In this document: positions 1-5,709 of the stretch, in pieces
How positions within the stretch are numbered: the first letter of the stretch is position 1
Layout of the letters: every line of letters begins with the position of its first letter
Assembly (NCBI RefSeq): GCF_946187255.1
Contig: NZ_CAMHRZ010000069.1
Span: 1-13,726 of the forward strand
Direction of reading: 5' to 3'
Length of the DNA: 13,726 bases
Origin: an uncultured Ruminococcus sp.
GTDB lineage: Bacteria > Bacillota > Clostridia > Oscillospirales > Ruminococcaceae
Notes under the pieces: generated by a model
Told to the model about the DNA's origin: nothing
What the model saw: the letters and a program-made list of their open reading frames with translations, nothing else
Database searches by the model: none
Translations under genes and position numbers: made by a program

Positions 1-230
1 CATCTAACAAGCTGGTATTCGACTACGGCTACGGCATATCCTCAGCTATGTCCGACGATAACGCCAGCGTTGACGGAAGCTGCATAACAAGGAAGCTGTA
101 TGAATCCACCAACCGCGAGGACGACTACGGCAAGCAGTTCAGCTGGGCAGAGGTGCGCGAGACCTATTCCGCCACCGTGGACACAGAACTGAAAGCACTC
201 AACGACGCTGTGACTGCTTACACCAAATAA
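1..230 (+). CDS. 3' end of a gene, possibly an extracellular solute-binding protein (partial)
   Basis: An open frame enters from the left edge (first full codon at position 3) and ends with TAA at 228-230, giving about 75 C-terminal residues. The visible part runs from SNKLVFDYGYGISSAMSDD to LNDAVTAYTK and has no membrane segment. An aromatic 'FDYGYG' stretch followed by a charged amphipathic helix ending in 'LNDAV-AY' resembles the last helices of family 1 ABC sugar-binding lipoproteins. That assignment is inference from a short stretch and could be wrong. The start, signal peptide and neighbouring transporter genes would lie outside the window. No classical terminator follows directly; the first hairpin downstream is at 290-329. 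Codon use is ordinary for the window, so the frame itself is secure. Confidence 0.6.
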   Translation, partial: SNKLVFDYGYGISSAMSDDNASVDGSCITRKLYESTNREDDYGKQFSWAEVRETYSATVDTELKALNDAVTAYTK

Positions 231-285
231 TGGTATCAACGCTGACGGGTGATATTGTTTCAGTGTATCGATCTATATAATAAGT

Positions 286-329
286 AAAAAAAGAACCTTA
301 ACTGCTATTTTCTGCGGTCAAGGTTCTTT
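286..329. terminator. Intrinsic terminator hairpin, best read on the minus strand
   Basis: Arms AAAGAACCTT (290-299) and AAGGTTCTTT (320-329) are perfectly complementary, and ACTGC (301-305) pairs with GCGGT (314-318) inside them. On the minus strand the hairpin is followed by a run of T (complement of 286-292), the classic intrinsic terminator form. On the plus strand the tail is only moderately T-rich, but it may also end the gene that stops at 230. The stop codon of the regulator remnant (318-320) lies inside the right arm. Confidence 0.75.
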
Positions 330-443
330 ATTATTCTCGGGTGGGATGTATTTCAGGATATCGGACAGGTCGCATTCCATAAAGTCGCATATCCTTGTCA
401 GCACATCAAGGTCAACTCTTGCCGGCTGATCTTTCCGCCCACA
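318..443 (-). pseudogene. C-terminal remnant of a small XRE/Cro-type helix-turn-helix regulator
   Basis: The minus strand holds 41 sense codons between an in-frame TAA (444-446) and a TGA (318-320), with no start codon in frame. The peptide contains PARVDLDVLTRICDFMECD followed by LSDILKYIPP. This is the C-terminal signature of short Firmicute XRE-type proteins, where a helix ending in 'LxxICxxLxCxxxDILxYxP' closes the fold. The N-terminal recognition-helix part is missing, and I see no continuation upstream in any frame. It is most simply a truncated, dead copy still reading into its original terminator. An alternative is the 3' part of a gene with a frameshift in this assembly. Confidence 0.6.
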
Positions 444-607
444 TTATCGCCCCCATGACAGTATATGCGTCTATATACATATACAAGCACATACCTCGCT
501 GTGAAAGATGTATTTATATACGATGCAGATCAATACATATTTATTTTGTATACAGCTGTAGTAAAATATTTATGCTTATACCTTATCAAACGAAAGGAAT
601 ACAGACT

Positions 608-781
608 ATGAAAAAGATCAAAATGCTCTCTGCGGCTTTGGCAGCACCGTGCATGACAGTGTCACTTGCTTCCTGCGCACATTCAGATGAGCTCAGCGGA
701 GAGTATGAGAGCGAGAGTGATACTACTTGTAAATTGTTTTTCGTACACACCTTTGAAAAAGGGCGACAGCGAAGAGACTAA
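608..781 (+). CDS. Short lipoprotein, probably a truncated and frameshifted remnant
   Basis: ATG at 608 follows a GAAAGGA ribosome binding site (591-597) and encodes 57 residues. Residues 1-23 form a typical lipoprotein signal: positive MKKIK start, hydrophobic core and lipobox LASC with Cys23, so the product would be lipidated and anchored outside the membrane. After it comes a short acidic stretch, ELSGEYESESD, then a poorly protein-like tail rich in Cys, Phe and Arg. In another frame (750-800) the same DNA reads PLKKGDSEETKAISFE and stop, which looks like a proper acidic lipoprotein C-terminus. The simplest reading is that an internal deletion or frameshift near 725-750 joined a good N-terminus to the wrong frame. 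A working 57-residue lipoprotein cannot be excluded. No convincing promoter is visible; a weak candidate is TTGTAT at 546-551. Confidence 0.5.
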   Translation: MKKIKMLSAALAAPCMTVSLASCAHSDELSGEYESESDTTCKLFFVHTFEKGRQRRD

Positions 782-834
782 GGCTATCAGCTTTGAATAA
801 ATGATCTGTTTCCTGATACACACCATATCGTGAT

Positions 835-873
835 AAAAAACTGCACCGCAGCTGTTATTTTTCAGCTGCGGTG
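835..873 (-). terminator. Strong intrinsic terminator of the PfkB kinase gene
   Basis: An 11-bp perfect inverted repeat (CACCGCAGCTG at 844-854, CAGCTGCGGTG at 863-873) with an 8-nt loop lies just past the kinase stop codon. On the minus strand it is followed by six T (complement of 835-840). The stem is G+C rich and there is no mismatch. Confidence 0.9.
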
Positions 874-879
874 TTATTG

Positions 880-1785
880 TTACTTGTGTGTGTTTATAAG
901 TTCTTCGACCTCTTTGAGCGTTGGCGGGTACAGCGGGAGAGGAAATCTCGATATGGCGATCGCAGAGCAGGCACTTGCAAACCTGACAAGTTCGTCATCA
1001 GGCATACCTTTCAGCAGACCGTATATGCACCCCGCCTTGAATGTGTCTCCTGCGCCGAGAGTGCTTCTGACTTCCACATCAAAGGGCTTCATTTCGAGTA
1101 TATCTCCGCCTTTTCTGCCGTAAAGCATACTCTCACTTCCCTGCGTGATTATGGTCAGCCCCTCTGTCTCAGCCTGCATCAGTTCCATCACCGAACGCGG
1201 GGACATACCCTTATAATGCATGGATGTACATTCCCGCGAGACCACATTTACCGCGGCATGGCGGTGCAGGTAGGTATCATGGGGGCTGTCTATGGTGATA
1301 TATGGCAGAGCGTAATTTGTGCATATCTCTGCGGCAAGCTGTGAGTCCTCACCGAAAAAGGGGTCTATCCCCACTGCGCCCGCAGAAGCTATATCCTCCT
1401 CACGCGGGATATTCCAGAAACGCTTTCCCGAAGAGAACAGCTGAGCAAATCTCCCCATAGGAGAGCGCACAAGTCCCGCAATGACCACATAGTCCATCAC
1501 GCCCTCGTCCTCCGTGAAAGTCAGTGAGGAAATATCCACGTTCCTGCCCTCATAGAAAGCCCTAAGCATGGGCGCCACTTCCCTGCCGATGTGAGTGCCG
1601 TCCATCTTCACGGGCACCCCCAGCGAGGAAAGCACAGTCGCGGCTGTACCAGTCTCACCGCCGGGAAGAAAATGATGCTCACTTATCTCCGAATACTCAT
1701 CGGGCTTGAGAAAACCGTCTCTCAGCAAGAATGAATGTGTTCCCAGTATCTGCCCGAACAGATAGACCGAATTGTTTCTTTCCAT
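880..1785 (-). CDS. PfkB-family carbohydrate/nucleoside kinase
   Basis: This 301-residue protein is the usual size for the ribokinase/PfkB family of ATP-dependent sugar and nucleoside kinases, acting in the cytoplasm. The C-terminal signature is intact: STLGAGDTFKAG at 241-252, with Asp247 as the expected catalytic base in the GAGD anion hole. The N-terminal GG motif is present (PGGETGTAAT, 41-50), but the Asn usual after it is Thr. The Asp that normally contacts the sugar near residue 16 is replaced in 'GQILGTHSF'. The substrate is therefore uncertain. ATG at 1783-1785 is chosen over an upstream in-frame start because GGAGGT lies 9 nt before it and the upstream start would fall in the promoter (1816-1844). 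The neighbouring nucleoside phosphorylase suggests a nucleoside or pentose-phosphate substrate (inference). Confidence 0.88.
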   Translation of the reverse strand: MERNNSVYLFGQILGTHSFLLRDGFLKPDEYSEISEHHFLPGGETGTAATVLSSLGVPVKMDGTHIGREVAPMLRAFYEGRNVDISSLTFTEDEGVMDYVVIAGLVRSPMGRFAQLFSSGKRFWNIPREEDIASAGAVGIDPFFGEDSQLAAEICTNYALPYITIDSPHDTYLHRHAAVNVVSRECTSMHYKGMSPRSVMELMQAETEGLTIITQGSESMLYGRKGGDILEMKPFDVEVRSTLGAGDTFKAGCIYGLLKGMPDDELVRFASACSAIAISRFPLPLYPPTLKEVEELINTHK

Positions 1786-1815
1786 ATTGTCACGACCTCC
1801 CATAAAGTTTTTTTC

Positions 1816-1844
1816 ATGATAGCACATAACATGACGTATGTCAA
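1816..1844 (-). promoter_or_regulatory. Sigma-A promoter of the PfkB kinase gene
   Basis: On the minus strand TTGACA (1839-1844) and TATCAT (1816-1821) are separated by exactly 17 bp, 31 bp upstream of the kinase ATG. This lets the kinase be transcribed independently of the phosphorylase gene 75 bp upstream, although read-through is possible because no terminator lies between them. Confidence 0.8.
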
Positions 1845-1860
1845 TATATCAGACCGGTTA

Positions 1861-2610
1861 TCAGATTTTAAGTGCGATCTGCAAAGCGATCTTCACCTTA
1901 TCGAGAGAATGGTTCGCGTCGGAGAGTCCTTCCACCTGATATTCGTCCTCCAAAAGCACATCTCCCGCCGCCAGGAAATCGTAAAGCTCAAAGCCGTAAA
2001 AATCGCATACAGCCTGCACGCCCGCGACTTCCATCTCAACGGCGATACAGCCTTCGCTCTTGCGCTTATTTACGAGATCGACCGTTTCGCGCAGCATACA
2101 ATCCGTTGTCCATATCCTACCCTTTACAAAAGGTATACCCTGTTCCGTAAAAATGCCCGCGATGAAGTCTGCATTTTTGACAGTGATATAATCCTGCGGC
2201 GGTGCAAAATAGTAGGACATTCCCTCTCCGCGATAAGCCTGAGTGGGGATGATGAACTTCCCTTTAGTGACATCATTGTCGAGACTTCCGCAGGAACCGA
2301 ACATGACAAATTTGTGCGCCCCTGTCAGGTGATTGACCTCAGCTGTCATACCTCCCGCAGTAGACGAACCTACAGGGGACAGATAAAAAGCAATGGCTTT
2401 TCCGCCGTTCTCAAATCTCCACACCGGTATATTACCGTTGCAGAAGCACACCTCCGAGATCTGCTCACACTTGTACTGCGACAGCAGGTGCTTATATATC
2501 TCCTTTGAGAATGTTACCAGGCATACCTCCACCAGTTCCTTTTTGGGACCATAGAATGCTTCAAAGCTGACTATGGGCTTGCTGTTGATATCATAACAAT
2601 CGGTTATCAT
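1861..2610 (-). CDS. Nucleoside phosphorylase (PNP/UDP family, uridine-phosphorylase-like)
   Basis: The 249-residue protein matches the size of PNP_UDP_1 family phosphorylases, which cleave purine or pyrimidine nucleosides with phosphate into free base and (deoxy)ribose-1-phosphate in the cytoplasm. Visible signatures are the phosphate-site Gly-rich segment FGSCGSL (104-110), a basic ...KGKFIIP strand after it, and the nucleoside/ribose motif AVEMEVAGVQ (190-199), where Glu194 would bind the ribose hydroxyls. The base specificity cannot be read from sequence alone. ATG at 2608-2610 has AAAGGAG 8-9 nt upstream and lies downstream of a consensus promoter, so a longer upstream frame is rejected. 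The PfkB kinase follows after 75 bp, which suggests shared salvage metabolism. No N-terminal signal is present. Confidence 0.88.
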   Translation of the reverse strand: MITDCYDINSKPIVSFEAFYGPKKELVEVCLVTFSKEIYKHLLSQYKCEQISEVCFCNGNIPVWRFENGGKAIAFYLSPVGSSTAGGMTAEVNHLTGAHKFVMFGSCGSLDNDVTKGKFIIPTQAYRGEGMSYYFAPPQDYITVKNADFIAGIFTEQGIPFVKGRIWTTDCMLRETVDLVNKRKSEGCIAVEMEVAGVQAVCDFYGFELYDFLAAGDVLLEDEYQVEGLSDANHSLDKVKIALQIALKI

Positions 2611-2647
2611 ATTTATATCTCCTTTCCCGTATAACGATATACCATAT

Positions 2648-2676
2648 ATTATACTTATCATGGATACAAATGTCAA
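2648..2676 (-). promoter_or_regulatory. Consensus sigma-A promoter of the nucleoside phosphorylase gene
   Basis: The minus strand carries perfect TTGACA (2671-2676) and TATAAT (2648-2653) hexamers with a 17-bp spacer, about 38 bp before the start codon. An exact consensus at both boxes implies high basal strength unless repressed. Confidence 0.88.
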
Positions 2677-2794
2677 CACAAAACGCCGCCGCCCGGGATC
2701 TGACACTTACAATGCTTGATAAGAATATTTGACTTTTTGTTAATATTTACATTTATTGTTAAAAATGTTATATTTGATATCTCTGTTATGTATA

Positions 2795-2823
2795 TTGTAC
2801 TAAAATAAAAAATATGATATAAT
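2795..2823 (+). promoter_or_regulatory. Sigma-A promoter of the acidic lipoprotein gene
   Basis: TTGTAC (2795-2800), a 17-bp spacer and TATAAT (2818-2823) preceded by TGA, giving an extended -10. It lies in the AT-rich divergent region with the phosphorylase promoter. Upstream of it, TTGTTAATA (2737-2745) and TTGTTAAAA (2756-2764) repeat with 19-bp periodicity; these may act as an UP element or a binding site. Confidence 0.75.
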
Positions 2824-2861
2824 ATGAACATATTATTATGCGTCAATAACGGAGGTAGAAA

Positions 2862-3674
2862 ATGAAAACCAGGAAATTACTTGCATCGATCCTTGCATTA
2901 ACTATGGTACTCGCTATGACAGCCTGCGGCGAAAGCGGCACAGGCGGAAGCAGTTCGGCTGCGGAAAGCTCCGCTGCTGAGACCAAGACAGAGGGATCCC
3001 AGGCAGAAGACAGTCAGGCGGAAGACGACCAGGCAGAAGTAAGTCAGGCTGAGGAATCTCAGGCTGATGAGAGCAGTGAGCCCGAAACACCCGCTATCGA
3101 AACAGAGACTTACACCGTTAAGAAGTCAGACGGCACCGCTGCATCCTTTGAATGGGTCAAGAGCGATCTCTATACCGTTAAAGAGGACGATACGGGATCA
3201 GGAACGACGATCATTTACGGCGAATCCGATGCCACCATCAAGATCATGCTGAAATACGATTTCCCCAAGCAGTCGGCTATCACAATGCAGGAGACCGATT
3301 TCTACGGCGATCATCATGATTATGCCAAGATCACTGTCGCTGACCGTGACGGCTGGGAGGTCTACAACGGTACCAATGAGTACGAATGCGAATTCATCAT
3401 CAGCGATCCCGACGAAGAGGGCAAGGTGTACGCTTTGTGGGTAAACGTAAACAGAAGCAGTCTGTGTTCGGAGGATATGATGTTTGAGATGACGGATTTT
3501 GCAAATTCGGAAGAATTCGATGTCTTCAAGAACTCGCCCGTCGTTACCAAAACAGCAGCCGAAGCTGCCGCAGAAGCCGAAGCAGGCGATGCTTCCGAAG
3601 CGGAAAGTGCTGAAACGGAAGATAGCGGCGCAGCCACAGCAGAGGGTGCGGACACCGAAGAGACCGCTGAGTAA
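2862..3674 (+). CDS. Acidic repeat-containing lipoprotein of unknown function
   Basis: 270 residues. Residues 1-21 are a lipoprotein signal (KTRK start, Leu/Ala core) with lipobox AMTAC, so Cys22 would be lipidated and the protein anchored on the outer face of the membrane. Residues 23-80 are a Ser/Gly/Glu-rich linker with five pentapeptide repeats. Residues about 82-225 look like one beta-rich globular domain, with strands such as TTIIYGES and KVYALWVNVN. Residues 226-270 are an Ala/Glu/Asp-rich tail without hydrophobic positions. I do not recognise the globular domain. ATG at 2862 has GGAGGT 5 nt upstream and a strong promoter before that. It is divergent from the phosphorylase and monocistronic, ended by the hairpin at 3709-3744. 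The long acidic segments suggest a flexible spacer holding the domain away from the membrane. Confidence 0.85.
   Translation: MKTRKLLASILALTMVLAMTACGESGTGGSSSAAESSAAETKTEGSQAEDSQAEDDQAEVSQAEESQADESSEPETPAIETETYTVKKSDGTAASFEWVKSDLYTVKEDDTGSGTTIIYGESDATIKIMLKYDFPKQSAITMQETDFYGDHHDYAKITVADRDGWEVYNGTNEYECEFIISDPDEEGKVYALWVNVNRSSLCSEDMMFEMTDFANSEEFDVFKNSPVVTKTAAEAAAEAEAGDASEAESAETEDSGAATAEGADTEETAE
2997..3071 (+). repeat. Five tandem 15-bp units encoding (S/D)QA(E/D)x
   Basis: Residues 46-70 of the lipoprotein are SQAED SQAED DQAEV SQAEE SQADE. The DNA units are related but differ at synonymous positions, so this is a protein-level repeat that has aged rather than a fresh slippage product. It forms part of the surface linker. 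Confidence 0.85.
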
Positions 3675-3708
3675 TTATTCTGCGTATCTTTCTTGATTTC
3701 CATATAAG

Positions 3709-3750
3709 ATATCAGACCACAGCAACCTCGCTGTGGTCTGATATTATTTT
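3709..3750 (+). terminator. Intrinsic terminator of the lipoprotein gene
   Basis: A 15-bp perfect stem (3709-3723 with 3730-3744, loop AACCTC) is followed by TATTTT. It sits 35 bp after the lipoprotein stop codon. Confidence 0.9.
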
Positions 3751-3771
3751 CGGGCACTGCACCGATATACG

Positions 3772-3809
3772 ATAAAAGCCATAATATCTCCGGCGGAAAT
3801 ACTATGGCT
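3772..3809 (-). terminator. Intrinsic terminator of the GH13 gene
   Basis: On the minus strand AGCCATA (complement of 3803-3809) pairs with TATGGCT (complement of 3777-3783). The stem continues inward for about eight more pairs, two of them G-U, to a GCC loop, and TTTTATC follows. It stands back to back with the lipoprotein terminator, insulating the two convergent genes. Confidence 0.75.
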
Positions 3810-3825
3810 CGAAATATCTATGCTG

Positions 3826-5136
3826 TTATCTTTCCATCTTCCAGACTTCAACAGAGTAGGGCTTCAACTCACTGCCGCCGCCGAAATCGTGGATAGTACC
3901 TGTTATAAGCTCATCCGCCTGACCGCATCTTGCATCAAAATGGGCGGTATAAGGCTGGTCATCGGCATTTATTGCTATGAGTATGCGCTCGCCCTCGAAC
4001 TCACGCTCGATGATGCACTGCTTGTTGGTCAGCACAGGGATATTTATACTTCCGTAGCTCAGCGCCTTATGCTCGGTGCGGATATGAGCCAGCTTGGAGA
4101 TAAGGTCGGTAAGCTCGTTCCATTCGGGCTTGTCGAAGGATACGCGCAGTGCGGGGTCGCCGTCCTTCTTTTCAGCCTTGGTACCCCATTCGGAACCGTA
4201 GTATACACAAGGCATACCGGGCATACCGAAAAGCAGACCGTATATCAGCGGCAGGTGCTTCTCATTTGTGAGTATGCTTGCAACACGGGTAACATCGTGG
4301 TTATCAACGAAAGCCAGCAGGTGCTTGCCGCGATATCTGCACCAGCCCTCACTGCCGAACTGTTTTTTCAGCGAATGGCATATCTCGAACATATTCATGC
4401 TGTTGAAGCTGGAATACAGACCCTTATAGCATTCATAGTTTGTGCAGCTGTGCAGCATCTCATCATTGACCCAGCGTGCGTAGTCGCCGTGGAGCAGTTC
4501 ACCGATGAGGACGAAATCCTCCTTGACCCAGTTAGCGTGCTGACGCAGTCTCTTGAGAAAATCGAAATCGAGACAGTACGCAACGTCAAGGCGAAGGCCG
4601 TCGATATCGAACTCCCTTACCCACTGGGTGACGCACTCCAGTATATGATCTACCACTGCGGGATTTTTCAGGTTCAGCTTAACAAGGTCGAAATGACCCT
4701 CCCAGCCCTCATACCAAAGGCCGTCGTTATAGTTGCTGTTTCCGCCGAAGTTGATATGGAACCAGTCCTTATACGGCGAATTCTCGCGGTTTTTCAGAAC
4801 GTCCTGAAAAGCCCAGAAACCTCTGCCCACATGGTTGAACACGCCGTCGATAACGACCTTGATTCCCGCTTCATGCAGTTCCTTGACCACCTTGGCAAAA
4901 TCCTCGTTAGTACCCAGACGGCAGTCGATCTTACGATAATCGCGGGTATTATATCCGTGAGTATCCGAGTCGAACACAGGCGAAAAATATATCGCATTAG
5001 CGCCCAGTTTACTGATATGAGGTATCCAGTCTATGACCTTCAATATCCTGCTTTCCTCCACGCCGTCATTCTCAAACGGCGCACCGCAGAAGCCCAGAGG
5101 ATAGATCTGATAAAAAACGCTTTCGTAAGCCCACAT
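3826..5136 (-). CDS. GH13 alpha-amylase family glycosidase, cytoplasmic (maltodextrinase/neopullulanase-like)
   Basis: The 436-residue (beta/alpha)8 glycosidase hydrolyses alpha-glucosidic bonds of maltodextrins or related glucans. All GH13 regions are visible: I DGVFNH (97-102), II GLRLDVA with nucleophile Asp184, III IGELLHG with acid/base Glu213, and IV FVDNHD with Asp281. The segment VKLNLKNP (152-159) resembles the region V pattern of neopullulanase and cyclomaltodextrinase. There is no signal peptide, so it should act inside the cell on imported oligosaccharides. No N-terminal CBM34-like domain precedes the barrel, and a short C-terminal beta domain (about 365-436) closes the protein. 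The ATG at 5134-5136 has AAGGAG upstream and its own promoter. It stands alone, with no transporter or regulator beside it. The exact substrate is not determinable here. Confidence 0.92.
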   Translation of the reverse strand: MWAYESVFYQIYPLGFCGAPFENDGVEESRILKVIDWIPHISKLGANAIYFSPVFDSDTHGYNTRDYRKIDCRLGTNEDFAKVVKELHEAGIKVVIDGVFNHVGRGFWAFQDVLKNRENSPYKDWFHINFGGNSNYNDGLWYEGWEGHFDLVKLNLKNPAVVDHILECVTQWVREFDIDGLRLDVAYCLDFDFLKRLRQHANWVKEDFVLIGELLHGDYARWVNDEMLHSCTNYECYKGLYSSFNSMNMFEICHSLKKQFGSEGWCRYRGKHLLAFVDNHDVTRVASILTNEKHLPLIYGLLFGMPGMPCVYYGSEWGTKAEKKDGDPALRVSFDKPEWNELTDLISKLAHIRTEHKALSYGSINIPVLTNKQCIIEREFEGERILIAINADDQPYTAHFDARCGQADELITGTIHDFGGGSELKPYSVEVWKMER

Positions 5137-5183
5137 AGTATTTACTCTCCTTCATATTTGGTTTGTCTGATTTGACTAAATAT

Positions 5184-5212
5184 ATTATACCACATTTCAA
5201 ATTGGATTTCCA
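5184..5212 (-). promoter_or_regulatory. Probable sigma-A promoter of the GH13 gene
   Basis: On the minus strand a perfect TATAAT (5184-5189) is preceded at 17 bp by TGGAAA (5207-5212), which matches four of six -35 positions. It lies 48 bp before the start codon. Confidence 0.7.
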
Positions 5213-5585
5213 TACTCATTTTCAAACAATCTTTTCAACATAATTGTATTATTTGCACAAATCATTCGTTAATTTTCTTTATGAAATTATCATAGAAATC
5301 ATTATTTCGGCATAAACAGGCGGGTTTTGACAGTTTTTTTGTTGGTGAGCGTTTTGGGGGTGAAGTTTAGTTGATATTGCCAGGATAAGGAAAGATATGT
5401 AACTATTGCTTTGGGCGTTAGTGTGCGTGGGGTCGGCGCTCGTTCCTAGTGGCGTAGTTTGCTATGTGCGCTTGTTTGCTTCCGCTCTCTAAATTCCGCG
5501 AATTATTTACCCGAACAACATAGCCGGTCACATTCCCCCTAGGATACTTGTAATGTATAAAATGTACATATTCCTCCGAGCTTTT
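5213..5585. other. Intergenic region without a gene; AT-rich part then G/T-rich part
   Basis: No frame with a plausible start and ribosome binding site was found. Positions 5213-5325 are strongly AT-rich. About 5326-5480 is rich in G and T on the plus strand. Short patches resemble the other large spacer: TTGTTTGCTTC (5472-5482, also at 11064-11074), and CGCTCTCT with a nearby TTCCGCG (5483-5500; compare 10602-10618). These may be debris of a dispersed element. No clear long hairpin was seen. Confidence 0.5.
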
Positions 5586-5624
5586 TCACCATACTGGTGA
5601 TTGACTTTCTTGAGTCAACATGGT
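5586..5624. promoter_or_regulatory. Nested inverted repeats over the HD-GYP gene promoter (candidate operator)
   Basis: Three overlapping symmetries lie here: TCACCA/TGGTGA (5586-5591 and 5595-5600), TTGACT/AGTCAA (5601-5606 and 5613-5618), and an outer ACCAT/ATGGT pair (5588-5592 and 5620-5624). The middle one covers the -35 hexamer. The arrangement fits a repressor or activator site. As RNA only the outermost part would lie upstream of the start point, so a DNA site is more likely than a riboswitch. Confidence 0.5.
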
Positions 5625-5629
5625 AAAAT
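5601..5629 (+). promoter_or_regulatory. Sigma-A promoter of the HD-GYP sensor gene
   Basis: TTGACT (5601-5606), a 17-bp spacer and TAAAAT (5624-5629). Transcription would start near 5636 and leave a leader of roughly 70 nt before the ATG at 5710. Confidence 0.8.
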
Positions 5630-5651
5630 ATTACTGTAATTGAATCACACG

Positions 5652-5684
5652 GCACTGGCTTTCCGGCGTAAACAAAGCAGGTGC
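5652..5684 (+). other. Hairpin in the 5' leader of the HD-GYP sensor gene
   Basis: GCAC (5652-5655) pairs with GTGC (5681-5684) and GCTTT (5658-5662) with AAAGC (5674-5678), with a symmetric two-by-two internal loop (TG/AG) and an 11-nt apical loop. It ends 12 nt before the ribosome binding site AAGGAG (5697-5702). I see no match to the conserved cores of the class I or II cyclic-di-GMP riboswitches, so it is reported only as a structure. Confidence 0.45.
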
Positions 5685-5709
5685 TTACACAAAAACAAGG
5701 AGTGATTCT

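Noticed and set aside
1735..2508. Plus-strand frame opposite the nucleoside phosphorylase
   Set aside because: It is antisense to a gene with clear family motifs and promoter, and would begin inside the kinase gene.
3820..5175. Long plus-strand frame opposite the GH13 gene
   Set aside because: It is the complement of a clear GH13 coding sequence with all catalytic motifs. Its own protein has no domain and no ribosome binding site.
5640..5709. Cyclic-di-GMP riboswitch before the HD-GYP gene
   Set aside because: The leader has a hairpin, but the conserved core and tetraloop-receptor elements of class I and the pseudoknot pattern of class II were not found by eye.
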